Shown one piece after another: positions 9,781 through 18,274 of a DNA stretch of 64,000 bases. Origin of the DNA: Clostridium acetobutylicum ATCC 824 (lineage in GTDB: Bacteria > Bacillota > Clostridia > Clostridiales > Clostridiaceae); the NCBI RefSeq assembly GCF_000008765.1, contig NC_003030.1:3196001-3260000 (forward strand). The letters are read 5' to 3'. The first letter of the stretch is position 1. Each line of letters starts with the position of its first letter. Made by a program: the position numbers and the translations under genes. The notes below the pieces were generated by a model, which was not told the DNA's origin, ran no database searches, and saw only the letters and a list, made by a program, of their open reading frames with translations.

Positions 9781-10481
9781 TTTCCACTCTCCCCTTTTAC
9801 CTTAGTACAAAATTTGATGTAATCCTCTGGCACTCCTATATCAATAAAATAATTGTTACATTTGTAGCCATATATAACTTCCTCACCTAAAACTTTTGGT
9901 ATAATCTCAGTTTCCAATGAAACCTTTTTTTCTCTTTCAATTTCTTTAAAAATCTCTTTTTTCACTATATAAATTCCGCCATTTATATAGTTTGATTTTG
10001 ATATGCCACCCTTTTCAATGAAACTTACAACTCTATTATCATCACTACATTCAACAGCTCCATATCTTGATGCATCTGATGTTTCTCTTAAAATCATGGT
10101 GAAATAGCTTTTATTATTCTTATGAAACTTATATGCAGATTCAAAATCAACATCAAAGTACGTATCACCATTTAAAACAAAAAATTCCTCTTTAAGGTAT
10201 TCTTCAGCGTTTTTTATTGCACCAGCTGTACCAAGCTGAGTGGTTTCCTTTGAATATACAATATTAACACCAAATTCTCTACCATCTTTAAAGTAGTTTT
10301 CTATAAATTCACTCATATATCCAGTTGCAAGTATAATATCACTTATACCATTGCTCTTTAACTTTCTTATTAAATACTCCAAGAATGGTTTATTTTCTAC
10401 CAAAGCCATTGGTTTAGGTCTATCCTTTACAACTGATCTCAATCTCGTCCCTAAACCACCAACTAAAATTAATGCCTGCAT
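9777..10481 (-). CDS. hddC: D-glycero-alpha-D-manno-heptose 1-phosphate guanylyltransferase (nucleotidyltransferase)
   Basis: The product is 234 residues, with the sugar-nucleotidyltransferase signature LVGGLGTRLRSVVKDRPKPM at the N-terminus and the FFVLNGDTYFDVDF metal-binding block near residue 100. HddC activates heptose 1-phosphate with GTP. It is short and lacks a C-terminal beta-helix, as expected for HddC/MPG1-type enzymes. It is the first of four overlapping or nearly overlapping heptose genes. Guanylyl rather than another nucleotidyl specificity is inferred from the cluster. Confidence 0.86.
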   Translation of the reverse strand: MQALILVGGLGTRLRSVVKDRPKPMALVENKPFLEYLIRKLKSNGISDIILATGYMSEFIENYFKDGREFGVNIVYSKETTQLGTAGAIKNAEEYLKEEFFVLNGDTYFDVDFESAYKFHKNNKSYFTMILRETSDASRYGAVECSDDNRVVSFIEKGGISKSNYINGGIYIVKKEIFKEIEREKKVSLETEIIPKVLGEEVIYGYKCNNYFIDIGVPEDYIKFCTKVKGESGN

Positions 10482-10485
10482 ACTA

Positions 10486-11748
10486 TCACCCTTTATTTAT
10501 TAGGTTAAACACTTCATTCCATGATTTCATTTTAATATTCCAATCATAATTATTACGGACAAATTCCTTACCATTTGAACAAATCTTATTATATAATTCC
10601 TTATCACTTATAAGTCTAAGTACTGCTTCTGCAAATTTTTCTTCATCATCCTCAATTATCATATCCTTATAGTTCTCTGCATCCATACCTTCCGCTCCTA
10701 TAGATGTCGTAACCACTGGAACCCCCATAGCCATTGCTTCAAGTATCTTTGTTTTTATTCCGCTTCCAAATCTAAGTGGAGCTATAAACACTCTACTTTC
10801 CTTTATATATCTTCTTACGTCCTCTACTCTTCCCTCTATATCAACAGCTTTATCATTTTTAAGTTTTTTAATTGAATCCGTGGCATTTCCACCAACTAAT
10901 CTTAGTACTATATTGTGATTCTCTTTTTTTATAATTGGAAATATACTATTATAAAAATACAACACTGCATCTTCATTGTGTGGAGCAGAATAAACTCCTA
11001 AAAAGCTTATTAAATTTTCTTTAACCTTAACATCAACCTTAGAAAAATAATCACAATTAACTCCAGTAGAAACCGTCACAGCCTTTTGTTCCTTTAATTT
11101 AGCGTTTAAACGATCTCTTTCCCTATCAGACACTAAAACCACAGCATTATAACTTTTAGAAATCTTCATTTCATAATTACTTAAGGCATTACATTCATAC
11201 TGAAGTATTTTTCTTTTAATAAAATTGTTATCCAGTATCTTAGAAACAAAGCTTGGCAACTTATTAGAATATGCTCCAAAAGGATTTATTATTCCTCCCT
11301 TTGATTCCAGTTGTCTTCCATACCTTACCGAAAGCATGTCATCCATATCAAATATTTTCTTTCCCTTAAAATCCTTTAAGTATTCACTGGTTCTAACCAT
11401 ATCTGCCATTACTATATCAGGATTTTCTCTGCTAACGATTTTCTCCACAGCTTCCTTGGTATCAGCCGAATAATACAAAGCAACCTGAAGTGGCATTCTC
11501 TTTACAAATACCATACTAAAAAAATTAGATAAAAGTGCCTTTTTTCCTGGGGCCTTTATTTTATAAAGTGTTCTTATATACTCATTTGGAGTGTCTACAA
11601 CTTCAGTTTTCTCATCAAAAGTAACTACTATAATATCGTATCCATACATTTCATGTAGATATTTTATATAGTAATACAAGCTCATTTCTCTACCTGATAA
11701 CGGATTCAGGGGCAATCTACTTGTGAAAAATAAAAGTTTTTTCGTCAT
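10486..11748 (-). CDS. Glycosyltransferase, GT4-like
   Basis: The protein has 420 residues with a GT-B arrangement. The N-terminal FFTSRLPLNPLSGREM resembles sugar transferases of the TIGR03087 type, and the C-terminal domain has GRVEDVRRYIKESRVFIAPL followed by FGSGIKTKILEAMAMGVPVV. Its donor-site block is similar to that of the enzyme at 5305-6486. The ATG has GAGGT about eight bases upstream. It lies between manC and hddC, so it may use GDP-mannose or GDP-heptose; that is only an inference from position. Confidence 0.83.
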   Translation of the reverse strand: MTKKLLFFTSRLPLNPLSGREMSLYYYIKYLHEMYGYDIIVVTFDEKTEVVDTPNEYIRTLYKIKAPGKKALLSNFFSMVFVKRMPLQVALYYSADTKEAVEKIVSRENPDIVMADMVRTSEYLKDFKGKKIFDMDDMLSVRYGRQLESKGGIINPFGAYSNKLPSFVSKILDNNFIKRKILQYECNALSNYEMKISKSYNAVVLVSDRERDRLNAKLKEQKAVTVSTGVNCDYFSKVDVKVKENLISFLGVYSAPHNEDAVLYFYNSIFPIIKKENHNIVLRLVGGNATDSIKKLKNDKAVDIEGRVEDVRRYIKESRVFIAPLRFGSGIKTKILEAMAMGVPVVTTSIGAEGMDAENYKDMIIEDDEEKFAEAVLRLISDKELYNKICSNGKEFVRNNYDWNIKMKSWNEVFNLINKG

Positions 11749-11776
11749 TTTAAATACCTCTTTACATAAGTCCTAA

Positions 11777-12829
11777 TTATTCTTTAACTTTTTTCTTAAT
11801 CTCTTTTATTCTCTCAATATCTTCTTTCTTTCCAACAAATATTATGTCATCACTTTCAACCACAAATACCTCTGAAAGCCCAACCACAACTATCGGTTTT
11901 TTCTTACCAACTAGTATATTATTCTTGCTATCTATACTTTTTATATCTCCTACACAGACGTTGTTATCCTCGTCTTTATCTCTATATCTCTCAACAGCAT
12001 GCCAAGTTCCTATGTCATCCCAACCAAAACTGCATGGAATTACGTATATGTTGTCCGCTTTCTCCATTATTCCATAATCAACGGATATAGCCTCAACATC
12101 TACATACTTTTTCTTTAAAGTTTCATTAAAGTTAGTATCATTTGCTTCAGCTATTTCATTCAAAATATTGTAGGTTTTATTTAAGTATTTTTCAGTTAGC
12201 TTAAGAATTGTAGAACACTTCCATATAAACATTCCACCGTTCCAAAGAAAGTTTCCAGCTTCAACATAGCTTTCAGCACTCTTTTTATCAGGTTTTTCCA
12301 CAAAACTTTCAACCTTTTTAATTTGGAAGCCGCTTATTTCTTTTTCTAAGTTCCCTGATTTTATATATCCATAACCTGTTTCCGCTCTAGTAGGTTCCAT
12401 TCCAAGTGTAACTATTGAAGCTTTATTTTGATCTATAAATTTCTCTGCTGCCGCTATAGTATCTAAAAGCTTACTATCGTCAACTATTAACTGGTCTGAA
12501 GGCAGAACCACTATATTTGCATCCTTATAGTGTTTATTTATCACAAAAGCTGACAGTGCTATACAAGGCGCAGTATTCTTTCCAACAGGTTCAACTATTA
12601 TATTCTTTTCAGGAAGATTGGGAAGCTGTTCTTTTAAAAGATCAACATATCTCTCTCCTGTTACCACAAAAATTCTCTCGATATCAATTAGATCTTCAAG
12701 CCTTTCAACTGTCATTTGAATCATTGTTTTATCGCTTAATAACTGCAAAAATTGCTTTGGCTTTTCGTCTGTCGATAGAGGCCAAAATCTCTCTCCCTTT
12801 CCCCCAGCCATTATTAGTGCACAAAGCAT
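11777..12829 (-). CDS. manC: Mannose-1-phosphate guanylyltransferase, copy 1
   Basis: This 350-residue GDP-mannose pyrophosphorylase has the MAGGKGERFWPLS pyrophosphorylase loop, DEKPKQFL, FVEKP and the GWDDIGTW block. It makes GDP-mannose from mannose 1-phosphate and GTP and lacks the fused isomerase domain of long ManC proteins. It is the second gene of the downstream polysaccharide operon. A paralogue of identical length is second in the upstream operon (26505-27557); their last 80 or so residues are almost identical. One oddity is PSDQ near residue 110 where the paralogue has PSDH, the usual form. Confidence 0.92.
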   Translation of the reverse strand: MLCALIMAGGKGERFWPLSTDEKPKQFLQLLSDKTMIQMTVERLEDLIDIERIFVVTGERYVDLLKEQLPNLPEKNIIVEPVGKNTAPCIALSAFVINKHYKDANIVVLPSDQLIVDDSKLLDTIAAAEKFIDQNKASIVTLGMEPTRAETGYGYIKSGNLEKEISGFQIKKVESFVEKPDKKSAESYVEAGNFLWNGGMFIWKCSTILKLTEKYLNKTYNILNEIAEANDTNFNETLKKKYVDVEAISVDYGIMEKADNIYVIPCSFGWDDIGTWHAVERYRDKDEDNNVCVGDIKSIDSKNNILVGKKKPIVVVGLSEVFVVESDDIIFVGKKEDIERIKEIKKKVKE

Positions 12830-12845
12830 ATATTACGCTTCCCCC

Positions 12846-13517
12846 TTACATTGCTCCTTCTTTTTTTATAACTACTATAAAGGTCATAAACAATATTTTA
12901 ATATCAAGCCACAAGCTTCTATTGTCTATGTACTGCATATCAAGCATAACTCTTTCGCTATACGAAATATCACTTCTTCCGCTAACTTGCCAAAGTCCTG
13001 TAAGACCAGGTTTAACGCTTAATAACTTCTTTCCGTATCTGCCATACTTATTTAATTCGGCCTCAACTATAGGTCTTGGACCAACTAAAGTCATGTTTCC
13101 CCTTAATATATTAAAAAATTGAGGAAGTTCATCGAGGCTTGTCTTCCTTAGAAATCTTCCCACCTTGGTTACTCTGGGATCATATTCAAGTTTAAAGTTT
13201 TCCTCAAACTCCTTTTTTTGTTCGGGTGTCATATTTTTTAAAACTGTTTCTGCATTTTGAACCATAGTTCTAAATTTGTATACCTTTATATGCTTACCCC
13301 TATATCCTAATCTTATATGTGAAAAAATTGCATTGCCTTTTGAACTTATTTTAATATAAATACATATTGCCAGCATAAGAGGGCTCAGCACAACTATACC
13401 AATTATAGAAAATACTATATCTATAACTCGTTTTGATATATAATATACATTACTCTTGTCATAATCCTTATAAGGCTCAACTGTAATTCTGTCATATTCT
13501 AGGTCCAAATCCTGCAA
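12846..13517 (-). CDS. Undecaprenyl-phosphate sugar phosphotransferase (bacterial sugar transferase), copy 1
   Basis: This 223-residue monotopic phosphoglycosyl transferase has one N-terminal membrane segment (about residues 30-52), then the KVYKFRTM, LRKTSLDELPQFFNIL and TLVGPRPI motifs containing the catalytic Asp-Glu pair, and PGLTGLWQV. It starts glycan assembly by moving a sugar phosphate to undecaprenyl phosphate on the inner membrane face. The start is TTG at 13517 with GGGAGGG upstream, the same arrangement as its paralogue at 27569-28237. It is the first gene of the downstream operon. The sugar is unknown. Confidence 0.9.
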   Translation of the reverse strand: MQDLDLEYDRITVEPYKDYDKSNVYYISKRVIDIVFSIIGIVVLSPLMLAICIYIKISSKGNAIFSHIRLGYRGKHIKVYKFRTMVQNAETVLKNMTPEQKKEFEENFKLEYDPRVTKVGRFLRKTSLDELPQFFNILRGNMTLVGPRPIVEAELNKYGRYGKKLLSVKPGLTGLWQVSGRSDISYSERVMLDMQYIDNRSLWLDIKILFMTFIVVIKKEGAM

Positions 13518-13555
13518 TATATGTCCCTCCCTTTAAGTTTTAAACTGAACTTATT

Positions 13556-13589
13556 ATTTTTTAGTATCATTTTATTTTTTAGTATCATT
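13556..13589. repeat. Two 16-bp direct repeats at the start of the downstream polysaccharide operon
   Basis: On the minus strand AATGATACTAAAAAAT occurs twice, at 13574-13589 and 13556-13571, offset by 18 bases. The first copy overlaps the -10 box of the promoter at 13587-13615 and the second lies just past the expected transcript start. This could be an operator or a slipped AT-rich duplication. The similar promoter of the upstream operon does not have it. Confidence 0.5.
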
Positions 13590-13615
13590 ATACACTATTT
13601 TTTTTATTTTTTCAT
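13587..13615 (-). promoter_or_regulatory. Sigma-A-like promoter of the downstream polysaccharide operon
   Basis: Reading the minus strand, ATGAAA at 13610-13615 is followed after 17 bases by TATAAT at 13587-13592, preceded by TAGTG. It lies about 70 bases before the TTG start of the phosphoglycosyl transferase. The same -35, spacer length and TAGTG-TATAAT stretch recur before the paralogous gene at 28237. Confidence 0.65.
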
Positions 13616-13731
13616 CAGCTTTCATACTATTTCAGCAGTTTATTTTAACCTTTTGTGTATTTACATCTAATTATTTACTATAATATCCTTTTTTTTATTA
13701 TCGTATTATATATTTTTATACTTTAGAAATA

Positions 13732-13800
13732 AAAAAAGATGATTTTGTCATTTAAGGTGTATATACATACAACTTTTTAATGAACAAAATCATCTTTTTT
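13732..13800 (-). terminator. Terminator of the upstream polysaccharide operon
   Basis: A 17-bp perfect inverted repeat pairs 13732-13748 with 13784-13800 (core GATGATTTTGT). On the minus strand it is followed by a T-rich run. It directly follows the cpsD-like gene and separates the two polysaccharide operons. The + strand copy also ends in T-rich DNA, so it may work both ways. The rest of the roughly 300-bp gap holds the next promoter and the direct repeats. Confidence 0.8.
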
Positions 13801-13819
13801 AGTTTTTATTTATGTAGTT

Positions 13820-14518
13820 TTATCTATCTTTATGTTTTTTTACTTTTTCTCCCTCATCACCGTAGTAGTAATAATAACCTCCATAATATCCTCTTCTACT
13901 TTCTGTATCAACTCTATTTAAAACTGAACCAATTATATTGGCATTTACATTTTCTAAAAGTTCCTTCGCCCTTTTAGCTGCTTCTATATCCGCAACCCCT
14001 GAGCTCACGACTAAAACCACTCCATCTACCATAGTTGACAAGATTTGTGGGTCAGTTACCGCTATTACAGGCGGAGCATCAAGTATTATGTATTTAAAAA
14101 CTCCTTTTGCCTCATTCAAAAATGCCTTCATTCTCTTTGAAGACAGCATTTCCGCAGGATTTGGAGGAATTTTACCTGCTGTAAGTATGCATAAATTTTG
14201 ATTATACCAGTGACTTGCACTTTCAAATTTAGTTTGTCCAGCTAATACATTTGACAAACCGATATTATTTGATATCTTAAATTTCTTATGAACACTTGGT
14301 TTTCTGAGATCACAATCTAGTAAAAGCACTGAATTTCCAGCTTCCGCCATAGCCAAAGCTAAATTACAAGAGGTAGTTGACTTTCCCTCTCCTGGTCCTG
14401 AACTAGTTATAAGTATTAACTGCATATCCTTATCAAAGCTTGAAAACTGTATATTACTTCTAAGTGTTCTATAAGCTTCAGATATAGGTGATTTAGGCTT
14501 ATCCTTAACTACTAACAT
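13820..14518 (-). CDS. Bacterial tyrosine kinase, CpsD/CapB family
   Basis: This 232-residue BY-kinase has a Walker A loop GPGEGKST at residues 41-48, a Walker A' VLLLDCDLRKP at about 64-74, and a C-terminal tyrosine cluster (YYGGYYYYYGDEG) that is the autophosphorylation tail. It works with the separate membrane adaptor encoded just upstream (14531-15214) to control polysaccharide length and export. The PHP-type phosphatase two genes upstream should remove the phosphates. The ATG has GGGGGAG close by. It is the last gene of the upstream operon and is followed by a strong terminator. Confidence 0.92.
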   Translation of the reverse strand: MLVVKDKPKSPISEAYRTLRSNIQFSSFDKDMQLILITSSGPGEGKSTTSCNLALAMAEAGNSVLLLDCDLRKPSVHKKFKISNNIGLSNVLAGQTKFESASHWYNQNLCILTAGKIPPNPAEMLSSKRMKAFLNEAKGVFKYIILDAPPVIAVTDPQILSTMVDGVVLVVSSGVADIEAAKRAKELLENVNANIIGSVLNRVDTESRRGYYGGYYYYYGDEGEKVKKHKDR

Positions 14519-14530
14519 TTCTCTCCCCCT

Positions 14531-15214
14531 TTATTCCTCTTCATAACTAGGTATTACCCCAAGTACTGGCAAATCTAAATGTCTCTTTATATCATCTTGA
14601 GTTTTTATAGTTTTATCCATATATTCCTTAATAAAGGCTATACCTATTGATACAAAAAGTCCCAAAACAAAAGCAACTACTATATTGATAAGCTTTTTAG
14701 GCTTTATAGGCGATTTAGGTGCTGTTGCTCTATCTATTATTCTTGCATCACCAGCTGTATAAACTTCCTTTGAAACTGCTACAAAACTGTCAGAAAAATC
14801 ATTCGCTAAGTCCGCTGCTTCTTCAGGTGACTTTGCATTTGCTGTTATATCTATTATTTGAGTACCCGTCTCTGGTGTAACACTCACAACCTTTGATACC
14901 TGATCTATTGTAGTACCATTACTTAATTTACTTACAGTTTTACTTGCCACAGATCTAGATTCTGCAATTTGAGCATAAGTTTTTGTAAGATTTTGTGACA
15001 TCATAACATCATTATACTGTTCATTTGTACTGGATTTTGAATCATTTCTTCCGATTATCACAGTAACATGACCTTGATACGTTGGTTTTATTATAAAAAA
15101 GCTTAAAATAGCTGAAAATAGTACAAAGAATATTGTCACTAAAGCTATCATAGCCTTTTCTTTATTAAGCACATCAATAAATCCAGTAAAATCTATATCA
15201 TTTCCTTGTTCCAT
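14531..15214 (-). CDS. Polysaccharide chain-length determinant / kinase adaptor (CpsC/CapA, Wzz domain)
   Basis: The protein has 227 residues with two membrane helices (about 20-42 and 175-197) flanking an extracellular Wzz domain; a proline-containing stretch APKSPIKPKK precedes the second helix, as in Wzz proteins. In Firmicutes the cytoplasmic tail of this adaptor activates the separate tyrosine kinase. The gene lies 12 bases before the kinase gene. The ATG has AGGGGGA upstream. Length and layout match the CpsC/YveK/CapA group. Confidence 0.9.
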   Translation of the reverse strand: MEQGNDIDFTGFIDVLNKEKAMIALVTIFFVLFSAILSFFIIKPTYQGHVTVIIGRNDSKSSTNEQYNDVMMSQNLTKTYAQIAESRSVASKTVSKLSNGTTIDQVSKVVSVTPETGTQIIDITANAKSPEEAADLANDFSDSFVAVSKEVYTAGDARIIDRATAPKSPIKPKKLINIVVAFVLGLFVSIGIAFIKEYMDKTIKTQDDIKRHLDLPVLGVIPSYEEE

Positions 15215-15248
15215 TAATTTTCCCCCTGTACATAAATCTTAAGTTTGT

Positions 15249-16013
15249 CTATTTAAAAAAAGTGAAAAAACCTTTTTTTCTTTTTAGTTTTTGACTCCTC
15301 GCCTTAATTTCCTGATTTTCTATAAGTAAGTCTGCATTTTTTACAAATTTCCCAGGCAATACACTATCAATTTTAGCCACCAGCTTAAGTGCTCCTTCAT
15401 AACCTGGACATCTTTTTCCTGCAGAATGTGCATCGGAAGCAATAAAGCTAACCAAGCCTTCTTCTATTAACTTAATTGCCGTTTTTTGTACAGTCTTTCC
15501 AAAAAGCCCTTCTATACTTCCTGCATTTACCTGAAAATAAATATTTTCATCAATAAGGTCATTTATTTTGTACAAATCTCTTTGAATATAAGTATACCTT
15601 TCAGGATGAGCTATAATAGGCTTAATACCTCTTATTTGAATCTCGTACAATATATCTGCTGCATTTTCTAAAAGCGACATCATATCGAATTCCACAAGCA
15701 TGTAATTTGTATCTCTAATGCAGCCAATTATTCCATTCTTATGAGCTTCAAGTGTGTGATTATCTATAAAAACTTCCTGTCCGGGTATAACTTCTATATC
15801 CACAGCTTTCTTTTTAAAGATACTATTCAGTTTTTCTGCTTCGCTTGTAATGGCAGAAATACTGTTTTCAAATCTTCCCCTGAAATAGTGAGAAGTAGCT
15901 ACCATTTTAGTTAAACCTGCTTCATTTGCTATCTCCATCATTTTCAAAGTAGTTTCAAGTGAATTTGAACCGTCATCAATTCCTGGAATTATGTGCGAAT
16001 GTATATCTACCAT
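15249..16013 (-). CDS. PHP-family protein-tyrosine phosphatase (CpsB/CapC type)
   Basis: This 254-residue PHP-domain metal-dependent phosphatase shows its motifs in order: VDIHSHIIPGIDDG at the N-terminus, ATSHYFRG near residue 40, PIIAHPERY near 134, and FIASDAHS near 190. CpsB-type enzymes dephosphorylate the tyrosine tail of the CpsD kinase and so control capsule output. It sits in the order LCP, phosphatase, adaptor, kinase. The start codon ATG is preceded by AGGTG. A histidinol-phosphatase role is unlikely given this context. Confidence 0.92.
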   Translation of the reverse strand: MVDIHSHIIPGIDDGSNSLETTLKMMEIANEAGLTKMVATSHYFRGRFENSISAITSEAEKLNSIFKKKAVDIEVIPGQEVFIDNHTLEAHKNGIIGCIRDTNYMLVEFDMMSLLENAADILYEIQIRGIKPIIAHPERYTYIQRDLYKINDLIDENIYFQVNAGSIEGLFGKTVQKTAIKLIEEGLVSFIASDAHSAGKRCPGYEGALKLVAKIDSVLPGKFVKNADLLIENQEIKARSQKLKRKKGFFTFFK

Positions 16014-16041
16014 TTAATCACCTCTTTCTTTTGTAATATTT

Positions 16042-17061
16042 TTATTTAGCAGGTATATTTACAAGTGATGCTTTAGGTGTTGGCTTTACATCTTCAAATA
16101 TATATTTTTTCATTTGATCTGAAGTTACACCTAAATCTGTTTTTAGATACCAAACATTATCAACTGTAATGCCACTACAGTATCCATCCACTGGGAATCT
16201 CTCTTGATCAATAGAATCTATATTCGATGAAAGAAACTTAGCTCCATACTTTGCAATATCAAGACTTCCTAAATCAGTTTCAGCATAAGGAAGAAGTTCA
16301 TCCATCATACTTAGCATATTACTTTTTCCTTGTGCTTTCATCTTATTGAAAACTGCCATAAGCACAGTCCTTTGTCTTTCTGTCCTCTGAAAGTCTCCAC
16401 CCGCTGTGTATCTAATTCTTGAATAGGCAACAGCTTGTCTACCATCTAAAAGTTGTTTCCCTGCTGAAGAAACATGGTTGGGAGTAACTTTCTCATACTT
16501 TGAAACTTCATCTATATAGCTGTTTAGATAATTAACCTCATCTGGCTGGACATCTACTTCCACTCCATTAAGCTTGTCTATAATTTTTTCAAGTCCATAA
16601 AAGTCAACAGTTACATAATCCTTAATATTTAAATTAAAATTTTCATTTATAGTTTTTATCGCCAGCTGAGGACCACCATAAGCGTAGGCATGAGTTATCT
16701 TAGTCATACCATGTCCATCAACATTTACATATGTATCCCTCATTATTGAGGATAACTTAAGCTTTTTATGTGTTGGATCCATTGTTAAAATCATAATGGA
16801 ATCCGAACGTGATATATCAGTTTTTTGACGTCTATCAAGTCCAAAAAATGCTATGTTTATAGTATCATCATACTTCTGTAATTCATTTTGATTCTTCTGT
16901 GTTATTCCTAAATCAGAAGGTTTCTTTGATATAGTCGTTTTTTTCATTTTACTTGTCTTTGAGTAAAAGTAACCTCCAGCAGTTACACCTATCACTACTA
17001 TTAAAATAAGAATTGTAATAAAAAACTTTGACAAAAAACCGAATTTCTTTTTAGATTTCAT
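16042..17061 (-). CDS. LytR-CpsA-Psr (LCP) family glycopolymer transferase
   Basis: The product has 339 residues with a short basic N-terminus, one membrane anchor (about 11-32) and an extracellular LCP domain. Visible signatures are FFGLDRR, SDSIMILTMDP, LSSIMRDTYV and a late AVAYSRIRY-TAGGDFQRTERQR block carrying the arginines that bind the lipid pyrophosphate. LCP enzymes attach undecaprenyl-pyrophosphate glycans to peptidoglycan. AGGAGG lies at good distance from the ATG. A close paralogue begins at position 121, at the end of the other polysaccharide operon. Confidence 0.92.
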   Translation of the reverse strand: MKSKKKFGFLSKFFITILILIVVIGVTAGGYFYSKTSKMKKTTISKKPSDLGITQKNQNELQKYDDTINIAFFGLDRRQKTDISRSDSIMILTMDPTHKKLKLSSIMRDTYVNVDGHGMTKITHAYAYGGPQLAIKTINENFNLNIKDYVTVDFYGLEKIIDKLNGVEVDVQPDEVNYLNSYIDEVSKYEKVTPNHVSSAGKQLLDGRQAVAYSRIRYTAGGDFQRTERQRTVLMAVFNKMKAQGKSNMLSMMDELLPYAETDLGSLDIAKYGAKFLSSNIDSIDQERFPVDGYCSGITVDNVWYLKTDLGVTSDQMKKYIFEDVKPTPKASLVNIPAK

Positions 17062-17137
17062 AATTACCTCCTTCTATGTATAAATAAACATATTTAATTA
17101 GTTTATAGTAAATAACACTTTAATCAGTTTTATATTG

Positions 17138-18274
17138 TTAATGATTTTTCACTAATGAATGAAAATAATCTAGCATATAATCTACTATTCTTTCTGATGC
17201 TCTTCCATCCCCATATGGATTTATAGCTCTACTCATCTTTTCGTATTCATCTTTGTTATTTATTATTCTGCAAGTCTCATCTACAATATTTTTAATGTCA
17301 GTTCCTACTAATTTAACTGTTCCAGCCTCAACTGCTTCTGGTCTTTCTGTTACATTTCTTAATACAAGTACAGGTTTTCCAAGATGAGGTGCTTCTTCCT
17401 GAAGCCCGCCTGAATCAGTCATAACCATAAAACACTTATTCATTAAATTATGAGTTTCCTTTGTATCAAGTGGTGGGAGCAAATGAACTCTATTTATATT
17501 ATTTAAATTTCTGTACACAACATTTTTAACTATAGGATTTAAATGTACAAGATAGACCAATTCAACATCATTATTTTCTTCTACAATTCTCCTTAATGCC
17601 GTGCATATATTCTCTATACCCTTGCCCCAATTTTCACGTCTGTGTGCAGTTACCATAATAATCTTTTTATGTTTGTAGTCCAATTTATTTAATTGATCAT
17701 TTTTAAATACATAATTACTATCCACTGTGTATTTCATAGCATCAATCACAGTATTTCCAGTTATAAATATATTTTTTTCTTTTACACCTTCTCTTAAAAG
17801 ATTATTTTTAGATTTTACTGTCGGTGCAAAATGCATATCTGCAATTGCTCCAGTAAGTTTTCTATTTACTTCTTCAGGAAAAGGAAAATATTTATCATAA
17901 GTTCTAAGTCCAGCCTCAACATGCCCAATAGCTATCTTTTCATAAAAGGCTGCAAGTGATGCTGCAAACGTTGTAGTTGTATCTCCATGTACTAAAATAA
18001 TATCTGGTCTTTCAGCAGAAAATATTTCGCTTAACCCATGTAAAACACTTGAAGTTATCGTTGTAAGAGATTGCTTATTTTTCATTATATTCAAATCAAA
18101 GTCTGGCTCTATATTGAACAAACTAAGAACTTGATCTAGCATCTCCCTGTGCTGTGCTGTAACACATACTTTTGCTTGAAAATTTTTATTTTCTTTCAGT
18201 TTTTTAACCAAAGGAGCCATCTTTATAGCTTCTGGCCTTGTCCCAAATATTGAAATAACTTTAATTTTGCTCAT
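17138..18274 (-). CDS. wecB: UDP-N-acetylglucosamine 2-epimerase (non-hydrolysing)
   Basis: The protein has 378 residues with the family start FGTRPEAIKMAPLV, then VHGDTTTTFAAS near residue 95, GHVEAGLRT, TAHRRENWG, and TDSGGLQEEAPHLGKPVLVL. It interconverts UDP-GlcNAc and UDP-ManNAc in the cytoplasm, giving ManNAc for the glycan and possibly for wall teichoic-acid-like linkage units. Its start overlaps the end of the flippase gene by 14 bases. It is full length. Confidence 0.94.
   Translation of the reverse strand: MSKIKVISIFGTRPEAIKMAPLVKKLKENKNFQAKVCVTAQHREMLDQVLSLFNIEPDFDLNIMKNKQSLTTITSSVLHGLSEIFSAERPDIILVHGDTTTTFAASLAAFYEKIAIGHVEAGLRTYDKYFPFPEEVNRKLTGAIADMHFAPTVKSKNNLLREGVKEKNIFITGNTVIDAMKYTVDSNYVFKNDQLNKLDYKHKKIIMVTAHRRENWGKGIENICTALRRIVEENNDVELVYLVHLNPIVKNVVYRNLNNINRVHLLPPLDTKETHNLMNKCFMVMTDSGGLQEEAPHLGKPVLVLRNVTERPEAVEAGTVKLVGTDIKNIVDETCRIINNKDEYEKMSRAINPYGDGRASERIVDYMLDYFHSLVKNH

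Noticed and set aside
12517-13122. 201-codon open frame on the + strand
   Set aside because: It is antisense to manC copy 1 and the phosphoglycosyl transferase, has no family resemblance and no binding site; the minus-strand genes are certain.
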